DNA from: Paenibacillus_G elgii_A
Lineage (GTDB): Bacteria; Bacillota; Bacilli; Paenibacillales; NBRC-103111
Direction of reading: 5' to 3'
NCBI GenBank assembly: GCA_042219835.1
Contig: JBHJMN010000004.1
Coordinates: forward strand, 1-64,000
DNA: 64,000 nucleotides
The notes below the pieces were generated by a model. The model was not told the DNA's origin, ran no database searches, and saw nothing but the letters and a program-made list of their open reading frames with translations. Numbering within the stretch: the stretch's first letter is position 1; every line of letters begins with the position of its first letter. The position numbers were made by a program, and so were the translations under genes. Below, piece after piece: positions 43,683 to 51,020 of the stretch.

Positions 43683-45344
43683 TTATACTTGCAGCGGCAT
43701 AGAAAGCTGTTCCACCGCAGGCAGGCCGGACTTTCTTTTTCTTGTAGATTTAGGAACAGGGGACACCGCTGGCGCTGCCCCCTGTCGCGGAGCTAATGCC
43801 AGTGCTTGACCAACTGCCCTGGCGGATAGCTTTGCCTTTGTGCGGGCGCTTGACTGCGTCGGCAGTAACGAATCGGACGCTTCCCGCTCCATAGCACCAG
43901 TAGCACGCGTCGCAATAGTGGCGGAAGACGTTTTCCGCCGCAGCCGTTCGATTCGCTTGCGCAGGCTGACGGCTTCGGCATCCTCCACCCGCTCCTCTTT
44001 TTCCTTCAAACGCTTGCCGTCATTTGTGGACGATTTGCGCTCCCCGCTCCGCTTCAAGGCATCCCGCCGCCAGAGATGGTCCAGCGCTTCCTGCGCATAG
44101 GCGAGAGCACGCTCCCACTGTTTTTCCTTATGCTCATAGTACATAGACAGCTCGATATACGGCTCCAATGAAGCCGTTGCCCGACCGCCCTTTAGGGCGA
44201 TATACCGGCTCCAGAGCGAGCAGGCTTGCGTAAAGCACCCCCGTCGCTTGTAAAATTGTGCAAGGGGCAGCAGGCACGGTTCTTCAGAAGCAAGCTCGTC
44301 CGCAGCGAGAAGCTCTTCGGTCAGCGCGTTCATCACGGTGTCAGCCATGCCGCTTCGACCGATTTTATCAAGCCACAGGCCGAGTCGAAAGCACTCCTCT
44401 ATACCAAACAGCCTCGCGTGAGACCAACCGTAGGAACCGTTCAGCAAGCAGGCAAAATGAACGGCCAAGCCAGCTAGCGACAGCACGTCCAGCTCGTTAT
44501 GCACGAACAGGCCTTCCAAAACGGAAGGGTCGCGCTGCGCCAAATATTGAAAATAGAGCGTCGGCGCAAGCGAGCCCGGCACATCTTCTTCGCGCCGGAC
44601 GCCAAGCCGTTCCTCCTCTACTTTGCCCAATCGGCACGAAGGCAGCGTATGCTTCCATAAGCTGCGGGAAGGATGCAAAAAATCGATGTGCCCCGAGGGT
44701 TCGTCGGTCAACTCCATCCGATTCATGATATAGCGGTTTTTGATAATCGGCCAATCGAACGATTTGCCGTTATACGAGATTAACACCGGATGCGCCGCAA
44801 GCTTTTGTTCCAAATAGGCCAGCATCGCCGCCTCTTCGCCGGGGTGCCGGATCAGCATCTGCTCGATATGATATTGATCGCCTTGGTAAAATCCGACCCC
44901 GACCATAAACGGCACGTTACCTGCCCCATGCCCCAGCCCTGTCGTCTCGGTATCCAGAAAGAGCAACCGTTCGTGGAATGGAGCGGCTGAACGGTTCGCA
45001 GCAGCCTTGCCTGCCGCCGGCTCCAGCAGTGTAAACAGCTCCTCCGCGCAGGACGATAAACGGCCAAGCTCATACTGACCGTGACGAAACCCCGCTTTAT
45101 ACGTGCGGCGGCGGATAACGAAATCGCCCCACTCCGTATGCTCCATGGCCGCATCGACAACCGCCCATTCGTCAAACTCCGCCGCGGACTCCGGTTTACT
45201 TCCAGCGTCAGCTATATGGCCCTCTTCGGCCGCTCCTGGCGGCTCGTCTCCCACAGTCATTCGAGTCTTAACATCTTCCTCGCGTTCCTGCGTACCCGCT
45301 ATCGACTTTTTGTGCCGCAGCAGCCTTTCCTTAAGCGAGCTCAT
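43683..45344 (-). CDS. mrfB: MrfB-like exonuclease with TPR-type C-terminus (YprB)
   Basis: 553 residues. The DEDD-type exonuclease domain begins at LLFLDTETTGLGHGAGNVPFMVGVGFY and includes VLISYNGKSFDWPIIKNRYIM and FVHNELDVLSLAGLAVHFA. The following 200 residues are helical, TPR-like (PLAQFYKRRGCFTQACSLWSRYIAL). The last 130 are basic and low-complexity, making it longer than B. subtilis YprB (about 413). MrfB acts with the helicase MrfA in a UvrA-independent repair of mitomycin C lesions. Its ATG overlaps the mrfA stop by four bases. Confidence 0.9.
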   Translation of the reverse strand: MSSLKERLLRHKKSIAGTQEREEDVKTRMTVGDEPPGAAEEGHIADAGSKPESAAEFDEWAVVDAAMEHTEWGDFVIRRRTYKAGFRHGQYELGRLSSCAEELFTLLEPAAGKAAANRSAAPFHERLLFLDTETTGLGHGAGNVPFMVGVGFYQGDQYHIEQMLIRHPGEEAAMLAYLEQKLAAHPVLISYNGKSFDWPIIKNRYIMNRMELTDEPSGHIDFLHPSRSLWKHTLPSCRLGKVEEERLGVRREEDVPGSLAPTLYFQYLAQRDPSVLEGLFVHNELDVLSLAGLAVHFACLLNGSYGWSHARLFGIEECFRLGLWLDKIGRSGMADTVMNALTEELLAADELASEEPCLLPLAQFYKRRGCFTQACSLWSRYIALKGGRATASLEPYIELSMYYEHKEKQWERALAYAQEALDHLWRRDALKRSGERKSSTNDGKRLKEKEERVEDAEAVSLRKRIERLRRKTSSATIATRATGAMEREASDSLLPTQSSARTKAKLSARAVGQALALAPRQGAAPAVSPVPKSTRKRKSGLPAVEQLSMPLQV

Positions 45345-47626
45345 CGCGAGGCCTCCAACTGCTTCAGCAGCCCGAGCGACAGCTGCTTCCCGGTCAGCCC
45401 GACTTCTTCAATCGGTCCGACACAGGCCGGACAGCCGCTTAAACAGCTGCACGACGAAATCAGGCGCTGCGCTTCGGCAAGCAGTTCCCCATGTACTTCG
45501 TACAGCCGTTCGCTAAGTCCAACGCCGCCCGGGTAACGGTCGTAGAAAAAGATCGTAGGCTGCTTGTTATGCACCGCCTTCACCTGCGGAACGACGCGGA
45601 TGTCATGCGGATCGCACATCAAATAAAGCGGCGCAATGTGTACGAGCACGTTCGCCAGCCCCAGCAGCGCAAACTGCATATCGTTCACCGTCATGCCCGC
45701 GGCAATCTCGTCATCGAACGTGAACCAGTAAGAGCTCGTGTGCAGCTCCTCCTCCGGCAGATGAATCGGCCCCGATCCGATATTCTCATGGGTCCGCAGC
45801 TTGATTTTTTTGAAAATCGTCGCCTTCGCATTTACGGTCACTTCGCCGAACTGCCGCTTGAGCCCCCGGTCAATCGCCTCCCGGTGCACGTGTAGCACTT
45901 TCAACTGGACGGCCAGACTGGCGTCCGTGAAATAATCGACATCGACCTCGCGTATGTAAGCCTTCTTCTCCTCGTAATCGAGCTTCTCCACCTGATACTG
46001 TACGCCCTCGTGGATATAGATCGCTTCCTCGTGAATCATCGTCGGCGCGCTGAACCGGTCCACCTCACCGATGACCCGCGCGCCATTCGTCCTATCGATG
46101 ATAATGAAATTTTCCTGCGCGGCCGAACGCAAGCTGATGTCGTGCGCCGGAAACGACTGCTCCATCCAGTGCCACCTGTTTTTGACCCGGTGCAATATGC
46201 GTTCCTCCGTCAAAAACTCCAAAATATCATGCAGCGATTCGCCGCCGAATTGTTCGTTCTCTTCAAACGGCAGCTCGTAAGCGGCGCATTTGACATGGTC
46301 GACCAAGATGATAAGGTTGTCCGGCTCGATCAGCGCCCGCTCCGGCGGACGCTCGAAAAAAAATCGGGGGTTCTGGATCATATATTGATCCAGCGGATTG
46401 CTGCTCGCCACGAGGAACGTGACGGAGCTTTCCTGCCGCCTCCCGGCGCGGCCCGACTGCTGCCATGTGCTTGCGATGGTGCCGGGATAGCCGTTCAGCA
46501 CGCATGCCTGCAACTGCCCGATATCGATCCCAAGCTCCAGCGCGTTTGTGCTGACGACGCCGCGGATCTCTCCGCTGCGCAGCCCCCGCTCGATTTCGCG
46601 CCGCAGCTTGGGCAGATACCCTCCGCGGTAACCGCGAATCGATTTCGTACCCAACTCGTGGGCGACCAGCTCCTGCAAATACGTAAGCAAAATTTCGACC
46701 CGTACGCGGCTCCGAGCGAAAACGATCGTTTGAATGCCTTGGCGCAGCAGCAGCGCAGCGATTTTCCTCGTTTCCAGCACGCTGCTTTTACGGATACCAA
46801 GCTGCTGATTGACCACAGGAGGATTATAGAAGACAAAATGCTTCTCTCCTGCGGGCGCGCCGTTATCGTTGACAAGGGATACGCTCTCCCCGATCAGCCG
46901 CTCCGTATGCTCCCTCGGATTGTCAATCGTCGCCGAAGCGCAAATAAACTGCGGATTCGAGCCGTAAAAGCGGCAAATCCGCTTAAGCCGCCGGATCACG
47001 TTCGCCACATGGCTGCCGAACACGCCGCGATAGGAGTGAACCTCGTCAATGACAATGAACCTTATATTCTCAAACAGCTTCACCCATTTCGTGTGATGCG
47101 GCAAAATCGCGGAATGCAGCATATCCGGGTTCGTCACGACGATGTGCCCGGCATTGCGAATGGCTTGGCGTACGGTCGGCGGCGTATCCCCGTCGTACGT
47201 ATGAGTCTTGATATCGGCGCCCATAATATTCGCCAGCTCTTGAAGCTCGGCCACCTGGTCTTGAGCGAGCGCTTTGGTCGGAAACAAATAGAGCGCACGC
47301 GCGCTCTCGTCGTTCAATATGCCCTCCAGCACCGGCAGGTTGTAGCACAGTGTCTTGCCCGAGGCGGTCGGGGTTACGGTTACGACGTGCCTCCCCGCGC
47401 TTACTTCGCGGAACGATTGGGCTTGATGCGTATATAATTGTCCGATGCCCCGGGCGAGCAATGCTTCCCGCAGCCCGGCGTGCAAGCCTTCCGGGAATGA
47501 CTCGTACCGCCCTTCCCGCGGTGGAATCGTATGCCAGTAAGTCACCTGGGACATCAGCTCGGATGACGAGCGGATCAAATCGATCATTTCTTCGATGGAA
47601 GAAACCTTGCCAGTCAAACGGTTCAT
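45341..47626 (-). CDS. mrfA: MrfA-like DEAD/DEAH repair helicase (YprA)
   Basis: 761 residues. Helicase motifs: TPTASGKTLCYNLPVLEG (Walker A), VVTNPDMLH, VIDEVHSYRGVFGSH (DEVH), ICASATIDNP, TIVFARSRVRVE, VSTNALELGIDIGQL, and QQSGRAGRR. The C-terminal DUF1998 region has a four-Cys cluster CSCLSGCPAC, as in YprA/MrfA. A 3'-5' DNA helicase for interstrand and mitomycin lesions. ATG 47626 follows AAGGAGC. The promoter at 47661-47689 contains a LexA-type box. Confidence 0.93.
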   Translation of the reverse strand: MNRLTGKVSSIEEMIDLIRSSSELMSQVTYWHTIPPREGRYESFPEGLHAGLREALLARGIGQLYTHQAQSFREVSAGRHVVTVTPTASGKTLCYNLPVLEGILNDESARALYLFPTKALAQDQVAELQELANIMGADIKTHTYDGDTPPTVRQAIRNAGHIVVTNPDMLHSAILPHHTKWVKLFENIRFIVIDEVHSYRGVFGSHVANVIRRLKRICRFYGSNPQFICASATIDNPREHTERLIGESVSLVNDNGAPAGEKHFVFYNPPVVNQQLGIRKSSVLETRKIAALLLRQGIQTIVFARSRVRVEILLTYLQELVAHELGTKSIRGYRGGYLPKLRREIERGLRSGEIRGVVSTNALELGIDIGQLQACVLNGYPGTIASTWQQSGRAGRRQESSVTFLVASSNPLDQYMIQNPRFFFERPPERALIEPDNLIILVDHVKCAAYELPFEENEQFGGESLHDILEFLTEERILHRVKNRWHWMEQSFPAHDISLRSAAQENFIIIDRTNGARVIGEVDRFSAPTMIHEEAIYIHEGVQYQVEKLDYEEKKAYIREVDVDYFTDASLAVQLKVLHVHREAIDRGLKRQFGEVTVNAKATIFKKIKLRTHENIGSGPIHLPEEELHTSSYWFTFDDEIAAGMTVNDMQFALLGLANVLVHIAPLYLMCDPHDIRVVPQVKAVHNKQPTIFFYDRYPGGVGLSERLYEVHGELLAEAQRLISSCSCLSGCPACVGPIEEVGLTGKQLSLGLLKQLEASR

Positions 47627-47660
47627 AAATGCAGCTCCTTTTGACGGTAACGTTCCTTTC

Positions 47661-47689
47661 ATTATAACGAATGCATGTTCGCGTGACAA
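47661..47689 (-). promoter_or_regulatory. mrfA promoter with LexA-type box in its spacer
   Basis: Minus strand TTGTCA (47684-47689), 17 bases, TATAAT (47661-47666). The spacer holds CGAACATGCATTCG (47668-47681), one mismatch from the Gram-positive LexA box CGAAC-N4-GTTCG. It lies 35 bases upstream of the mrfA start. The lexA gene itself is at 57878-58498. Confidence 0.75.
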
Positions 47690-47996
47690 TCTCTTTTCTT
47701 AGCGGAGCCGGTCGAACGGAATCGGAATGACACGCCCAAGCGGTGCTGAAACTTGAAGAACGCATGTCGTATCCTGCGCTTTCCCGGGAAAGTTTTTCGT
47801 TTTAGAGTCGTGTAAAAGGGGCAGTTCGATTTGGGAAGGAAAAGTAAAATTCACAATGATGGTTGGCTTGATGCGATGCAAATTTTATTGGGGGATAATC
47901 ACATGTGAACCCGGCAAGCGGCAGTCGAGCAGAAAAGCCTTGGCCTGCCGCCCGTCGGACTGGCTGTTCCCGATCGCTCTAAACGCCAGGATCAAC
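47690..47996. other. Intergenic stretch without a supported gene
   Basis: A 60-codon minus frame (47699-47881, TTG start) has no ribosome site, and plus-strand frames here have no recognisable content. I see no terminator with a T-run, though one is expected for the gene ending at 47997. Confidence 0.5.
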
Positions 47997-48212
47997 TTAG
48001 AGCACATCGGAGGAATCGTCGTAGTCGAATCTTATGCCGTCATGCATAGACACCTTATGAAACGAAGCTGAGTTCATGGCCGCGTTAGCGCTCGCTTGGA
48101 GCTTGCCCAGCACTTCCTGAAATATCTGGGCCTTGGCGTCGCTTGATTGCGACCGAATGGCAAGCTGCAGCGCCTGCTCGATTACGGCGATATCCTGGCT
48201 TGTAAAATCCAT
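47997..48212 (-). CDS. Hypothetical small protein, 71 residues
   Basis: No known family. The first 45 residues form an amphipathic helical hairpin (IAVIEQALQLAIRSQSSDAKAQIFQEVLGKLQASANAAM), followed by an acidic end (RFDYDDSSDVL). No signal peptide or cysteine. A clear GGGGAGG site eight bases before ATG 48212 supports it. It is probably monocistronic. Confidence 0.65.
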   Translation of the reverse strand: MDFTSQDIAVIEQALQLAIRSQSSDAKAQIFQEVLGKLQASANAAMNSASFHKVSMHDGIRFDYDDSSDVL

Positions 48213-48368
48213 TCCGTCAACCTCCCCATGCTTGGTTGTATACTGGAACTATTTTAACCCGATCGTTTTTTATTCATACCTCGGGACAAATCATATTTGC
48301 CAATTATGGAACGATAGTACAGTATTTTGTGGGCTAGGCTTCGCCCGGCTTGTCCGGCTATCCGGCAC

Positions 48369-48396
48369 AAAAAAAGGAACCGTTCAGAACGGCTCC
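48369..48396 (-). terminator. Intrinsic terminator after the lrgA-lrgB unit
   Basis: Minus strand GGAGCCGTT-CTG-AACGGTTCC followed by seven T, 41 bases after the LrgB stop. Confidence 0.88.
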
Positions 48397-48437
48397 ATCA
48401 TAGAGAGACTGATTTTTTCAATACTGCAGTTTGAACG

Positions 48438-49130
48438 TCACCGCAACCACCAATACAGCGGAATAAAAAGCAACGATGTCAAAATCGCCGCAGCGCCCAT
48501 CGCGAAGCCGCTGACGCTGCCCGCCAGCTCCGAATCGCGGATGATCCGCGCCGTGCCGATCCCGTGCGACGAGGTGCCGATGGCGGCGCCGATCGAAATG
48601 TCGTCGCGCACGCCTGCCAGCCGCAGCAGCCCCGGTCCGAACATGCTTCCGATCAAGCCTGTCAGAACGGTCAGCACGGCGGTCAGCTCGGGAATCCCTC
48701 CCGCTTGCCGGGAAATCTCAAGCGCAATCGGCGAAGTGACCGACTTGGGCATCATGGTCACAAGCAGCTCGCGGCTGCCTCCCAGTACCCAGACGAGTCC
48801 GGCAGCCAGCAGCAGCGCGCTGATTGAACCCGCGGTGATGCCCGCAGCAATCGGCAATAGGGCATTGCGGATGCGCTGCGCGTTTTTGTACAGCGGGATG
48901 CCGAGCGCTACCGTAGCGGGACCGAGCAGGAACACAATATAGTCCCCGCCTTTTCGATAGGCTTCGTAAGGTACATTCGTGACGAGTAGGAAAGCAATCA
49001 CAAGCGCCGAGCACGTCAGCAGCGGGTGAAGCGCTTTCCAGCGCTGCTGCAGCGCGAGCGCAAACATATAAGCCAGCACCGTCAGAGCGATGCCGAACAA
49101 CGGCTGCTCCGTCCATTCACGGAACGTCAT
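48438..49130 (-). CDS. LrgB/CidB-family membrane protein
   Basis: 230 residues, about seven transmembrane helices. Family motifs: LGPATVALGIPLYKN, MMPKSVTSPIALEIS, and GAAIGTSSHGIGTARII with the conserved SSHGIGT. LrgB/CidB proteins act with a small holin-like partner in autolysis control or as transporters of pyruvate or related acids. The start at 49130 follows GGAGG and overlaps the LrgA-like stop by 14 bases. Confidence 0.9.
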   Translation of the reverse strand: MTFREWTEQPLFGIALTVLAYMFALALQQRWKALHPLLTCSALVIAFLLVTNVPYEAYRKGGDYIVFLLGPATVALGIPLYKNAQRIRNALLPIAAGITAGSISALLLAAGLVWVLGGSRELLVTMMPKSVTSPIALEISRQAGGIPELTAVLTVLTGLIGSMFGPGLLRLAGVRDDISIGAAIGTSSHGIGTARIIRDSELAGSVSGFAMGAAAILTSLLFIPLYWWLR

Positions 49131-49488
49131 GACGACGATCCTCCTCCTTCCGTGCGCGTCCGCCGCCAAGGAGCTTAGCCGTCCAGCCTGTCACGAGCAG
49201 CACCCCGAACGTGCTGGCAAACAAGCTGACCAGGATGGTCACCGCCTGCTCCCCGATCCAAGAAAAAAACACCATCGTCCCAACGACAATCGGCGCAAAG
49301 AGCAGCAGCATATGCTTAATCAAAAAGCTGCCGGCCTCCTCTACCCATTCCAACTTGACCCACTTAAAAAACAAACTGGCCGTAAACAAAATCAAACCGA
49401 TGACGTTAGCCGGAAGCGGAAGCTGCAAGCCGAGCTGCAGAATCGTTCCCAGCAAATAAAAACCGAGCAAGATAGCAAAGCCGCGCAT
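49117..49488 (-). CDS. LrgA/CidA-family holin-like protein
   Basis: 123 residues with four helices: LLGFYLLGTILQLGLQLPLPANVIGLILFTASLFFKWVKLEWVEEAG is the family core, and AGSFLIKHMLLLFAPIVVGTMVF follows. It is the small partner of LrgB and may oligomerise in the membrane. The C-terminus is charged (GGGRARKEEDRRHDVP). The start follows GGGAGG. No LytSR-type regulator is adjacent. Confidence 0.88.
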   Translation of the reverse strand: MRGFAILLGFYLLGTILQLGLQLPLPANVIGLILFTASLFFKWVKLEWVEEAGSFLIKHMLLLFAPIVVGTMVFFSWIGEQAVTILVSLFASTFGVLLVTGWTAKLLGGGRARKEEDRRHDVP

Positions 49489-49557
49489 CAGGAGCCGCCT
49501 CCCCTCTCCCCAAAAATAACAGCCGTTTCTGCTGGTATGCCAAAGTTGATGCTTTCA

Positions 49558-49588
49558 TGCATATTCCGGCACGGACAGTGGCACCGTA
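49558..49588 (+). promoter_or_regulatory. Candidate sigma-G promoter of tlp
   Basis: TGCATA (49558-49563), 18 bases, CACCGTA (49582-49588), compared with sigma-G consensus TGnATA and CATnnTA. Tlp genes are forespore-expressed, which supports the reading, but the -10 match is partial. A GGTGC...GCACC hairpin (49594-49612) lies in the predicted leader. Confidence 0.4.
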
Positions 49589-49644
49589 AAGATGGTGCGC
49601 TATCCAAGCACCTTACTTTTACAATAAAGGAGTTTGATGGAATT

Positions 49645-49866
49645 ATGGCTAAACCGGACAACCGTGCCGACAACGTGGAGCATTTGCAAAACAGCATCGA
49701 CCATACGATTGAAAACATGAATGAAGCCGAAGACTATTTGAGCGAGCACGCTGGTGAAATCAGCCCGCAGGAATGGGAGCAAATCGAGTCCAAGAACGAA
49801 CGCCGCCGCGAAAGCTTGAATGCCTTCCGTTCGGAAATTAAGGACGAAGCCGAAAATCAACAGTAA
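49645..49866 (+). CDS. tlp: Small acid-soluble spore protein Tlp
   Basis: 73 residues: DNRADNVEHLQNSIDHTIENMNEAEDYL and EQIESKNERRRESLNAFRSEIKDEAENQQ match Tlp of Bacillus in both halves. Tlp is made in the forespore and degraded at germination. AAGGAG lies 12 bases before ATG 49645, a long spacing. The open frame extends far upstream but that part is the shadow of lrgA and lrgB. Confidence 0.88.
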   Translation: MAKPDNRADNVEHLQNSIDHTIENMNEAEDYLSEHAGEISPQEWEQIESKNERRRESLNAFRSEIKDEAENQQ

Positions 49867-49880
49867 TTGCAGCCCGATAC

Positions 49881-49929
49881 AAAAACCTCCGGTTCCTTGC
49901 AGACATCTCGTAAGGAACGGAGGTTTTTC
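49881..49929. terminator. Bidirectional terminator between tlp and rnz
   Basis: AAAAACCTCC / GGAGGTTTTT with an inner GTTCCTT / AAGGAAC pairing. It serves tlp (plus) and rnz (minus), whose stops lie 15 and 28 bases away. Confidence 0.85.
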
Positions 49930-49956
49930 ATCGCGGCGATGCGATGCGGACCATAC

Positions 49957-50925
49957 TTACAACGGAGCCGCTTCGCCGGAAGCCGGCGACGGTTTTCGCG
50001 TCGGGACGTCCAAGCGAAAATGATCGTGCGCAAGATAAGTTTCATCGTGAACCGTCCGCGCTTCTTCCCGTAGCCGCTCAACCTCCGCATCCTGATACCG
50101 GGAGCTGATATGAGTTAAAACCAACATGTTGGCCCCTGCTTCCTGAGCAGCACGTGCTGCATCCATCGCTGTGGAATGATCATATTGCATCGCAAGCTCC
50201 TTGCGGTCCTCCGCAAAGGTCGCTTCATGCACCAGCACGTCCGCCTGGCGCGCAAGCGTGACGACATGTTCGCAAGGCTGAGTATCGCCAAGGATCGTCA
50301 CGATCCGGCCGGGAACCGGAGGACCGATAAACCGGCTGGCTTCAATCACCGTTCCGTCCTCCAGCGTAACGTCTTCACCTTTCTTGATTTTGCCGTACAG
50401 CGGTCCCGAAGCGATGCCGAGCTCCTTCAGCTTTGCCGCATCAAGCTTCCCCTTCTGCGGCTTTTCTTCGATCCGGTAGCCATAGCTATCAACCCGGTGA
50501 ACCAGCGGAGCAGCCTTCACGATAAACTGCTCATCCTCGTACAGCACGAACTCCGCCTTCTCCTCGAACTCCACGATGTTCGTCTGGTAGCCGAGATGGG
50601 AATCGCTGATCCGAAGCGCCGTTTCTACAAACTCCCGGATGCCTGCCGGCCCGTAAATCGTAAACGGCGTATCCCCCCCTTGGTAAGAACGGCTCGACAT
50701 GAGCCCCGGAAGGCCGTAAATGTGGTCGCCGTGCAGATGGGTAATAAACAGCTTTTCCAGCTTGCCGATTTTGACCGGCGCCCGTAATATTTGATGCTGC
50801 GTCCCTTCCCCGCAGTCGAACATCCAATAGACGTTCCGCTCCGCAATCAGATTCAGCATGACGGAGGTGACATTCCGCTCTTTGGAAGGCATACCAGCGC
50901 CTGTTCCAAGAAAATACAGCTCCAA
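49957..50925 (-). CDS. rnz: Ribonuclease Z (tRNase Z)
   Basis: 322 residues, metallo-beta-lactamase fold. LGTGAGMPSKERNVTS is the N-terminal signature, FITHLHGDHIYGLPGLMSSR the zinc-binding HxHxDH motif, and GDTQPCEHVVTLARQADVLVHEATF, DHSTAMDAA and LTHISSRY the later ligands. It removes 3' trailers from tRNA precursors lacking encoded CCA. TTG start at 50925 about ten bases after GGGG. The last 15 residues are a non-conserved tail. Confidence 0.93.
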   Translation of the reverse strand: MELYFLGTGAGMPSKERNVTSVMLNLIAERNVYWMFDCGEGTQHQILRAPVKIGKLEKLFITHLHGDHIYGLPGLMSSRSYQGGDTPFTIYGPAGIREFVETALRISDSHLGYQTNIVEFEEKAEFVLYEDEQFIVKAAPLVHRVDSYGYRIEEKPQKGKLDAAKLKELGIASGPLYGKIKKGEDVTLEDGTVIEASRFIGPPVPGRIVTILGDTQPCEHVVTLARQADVLVHEATFAEDRKELAMQYDHSTAMDAARAAQEAGANMLVLTHISSRYQDAEVERLREEARTVHDETYLAHDHFRLDVPTRKPSPASGEAAPL

Positions 50926-51020
50926 GCTCCATCAACCCCATTTCTATCGTTCCGATTGGTAAGAAACAAAAGAGTGGAGCGACCAAGGCCCCACCCTGTT
51001 ATAGCATACCCAAAAAACGG

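Noticed and set aside
47699..47881. 60-codon minus-strand frame upstream of mrfA
   Set aside because: TTG start without a ribosome site, no family resemblance, and it overlaps no conserved context.
49090..49644. Long plus-strand frame extending upstream of tlp
   Set aside because: Antisense to lrgA and lrgB; only the last 73 codons match Tlp.
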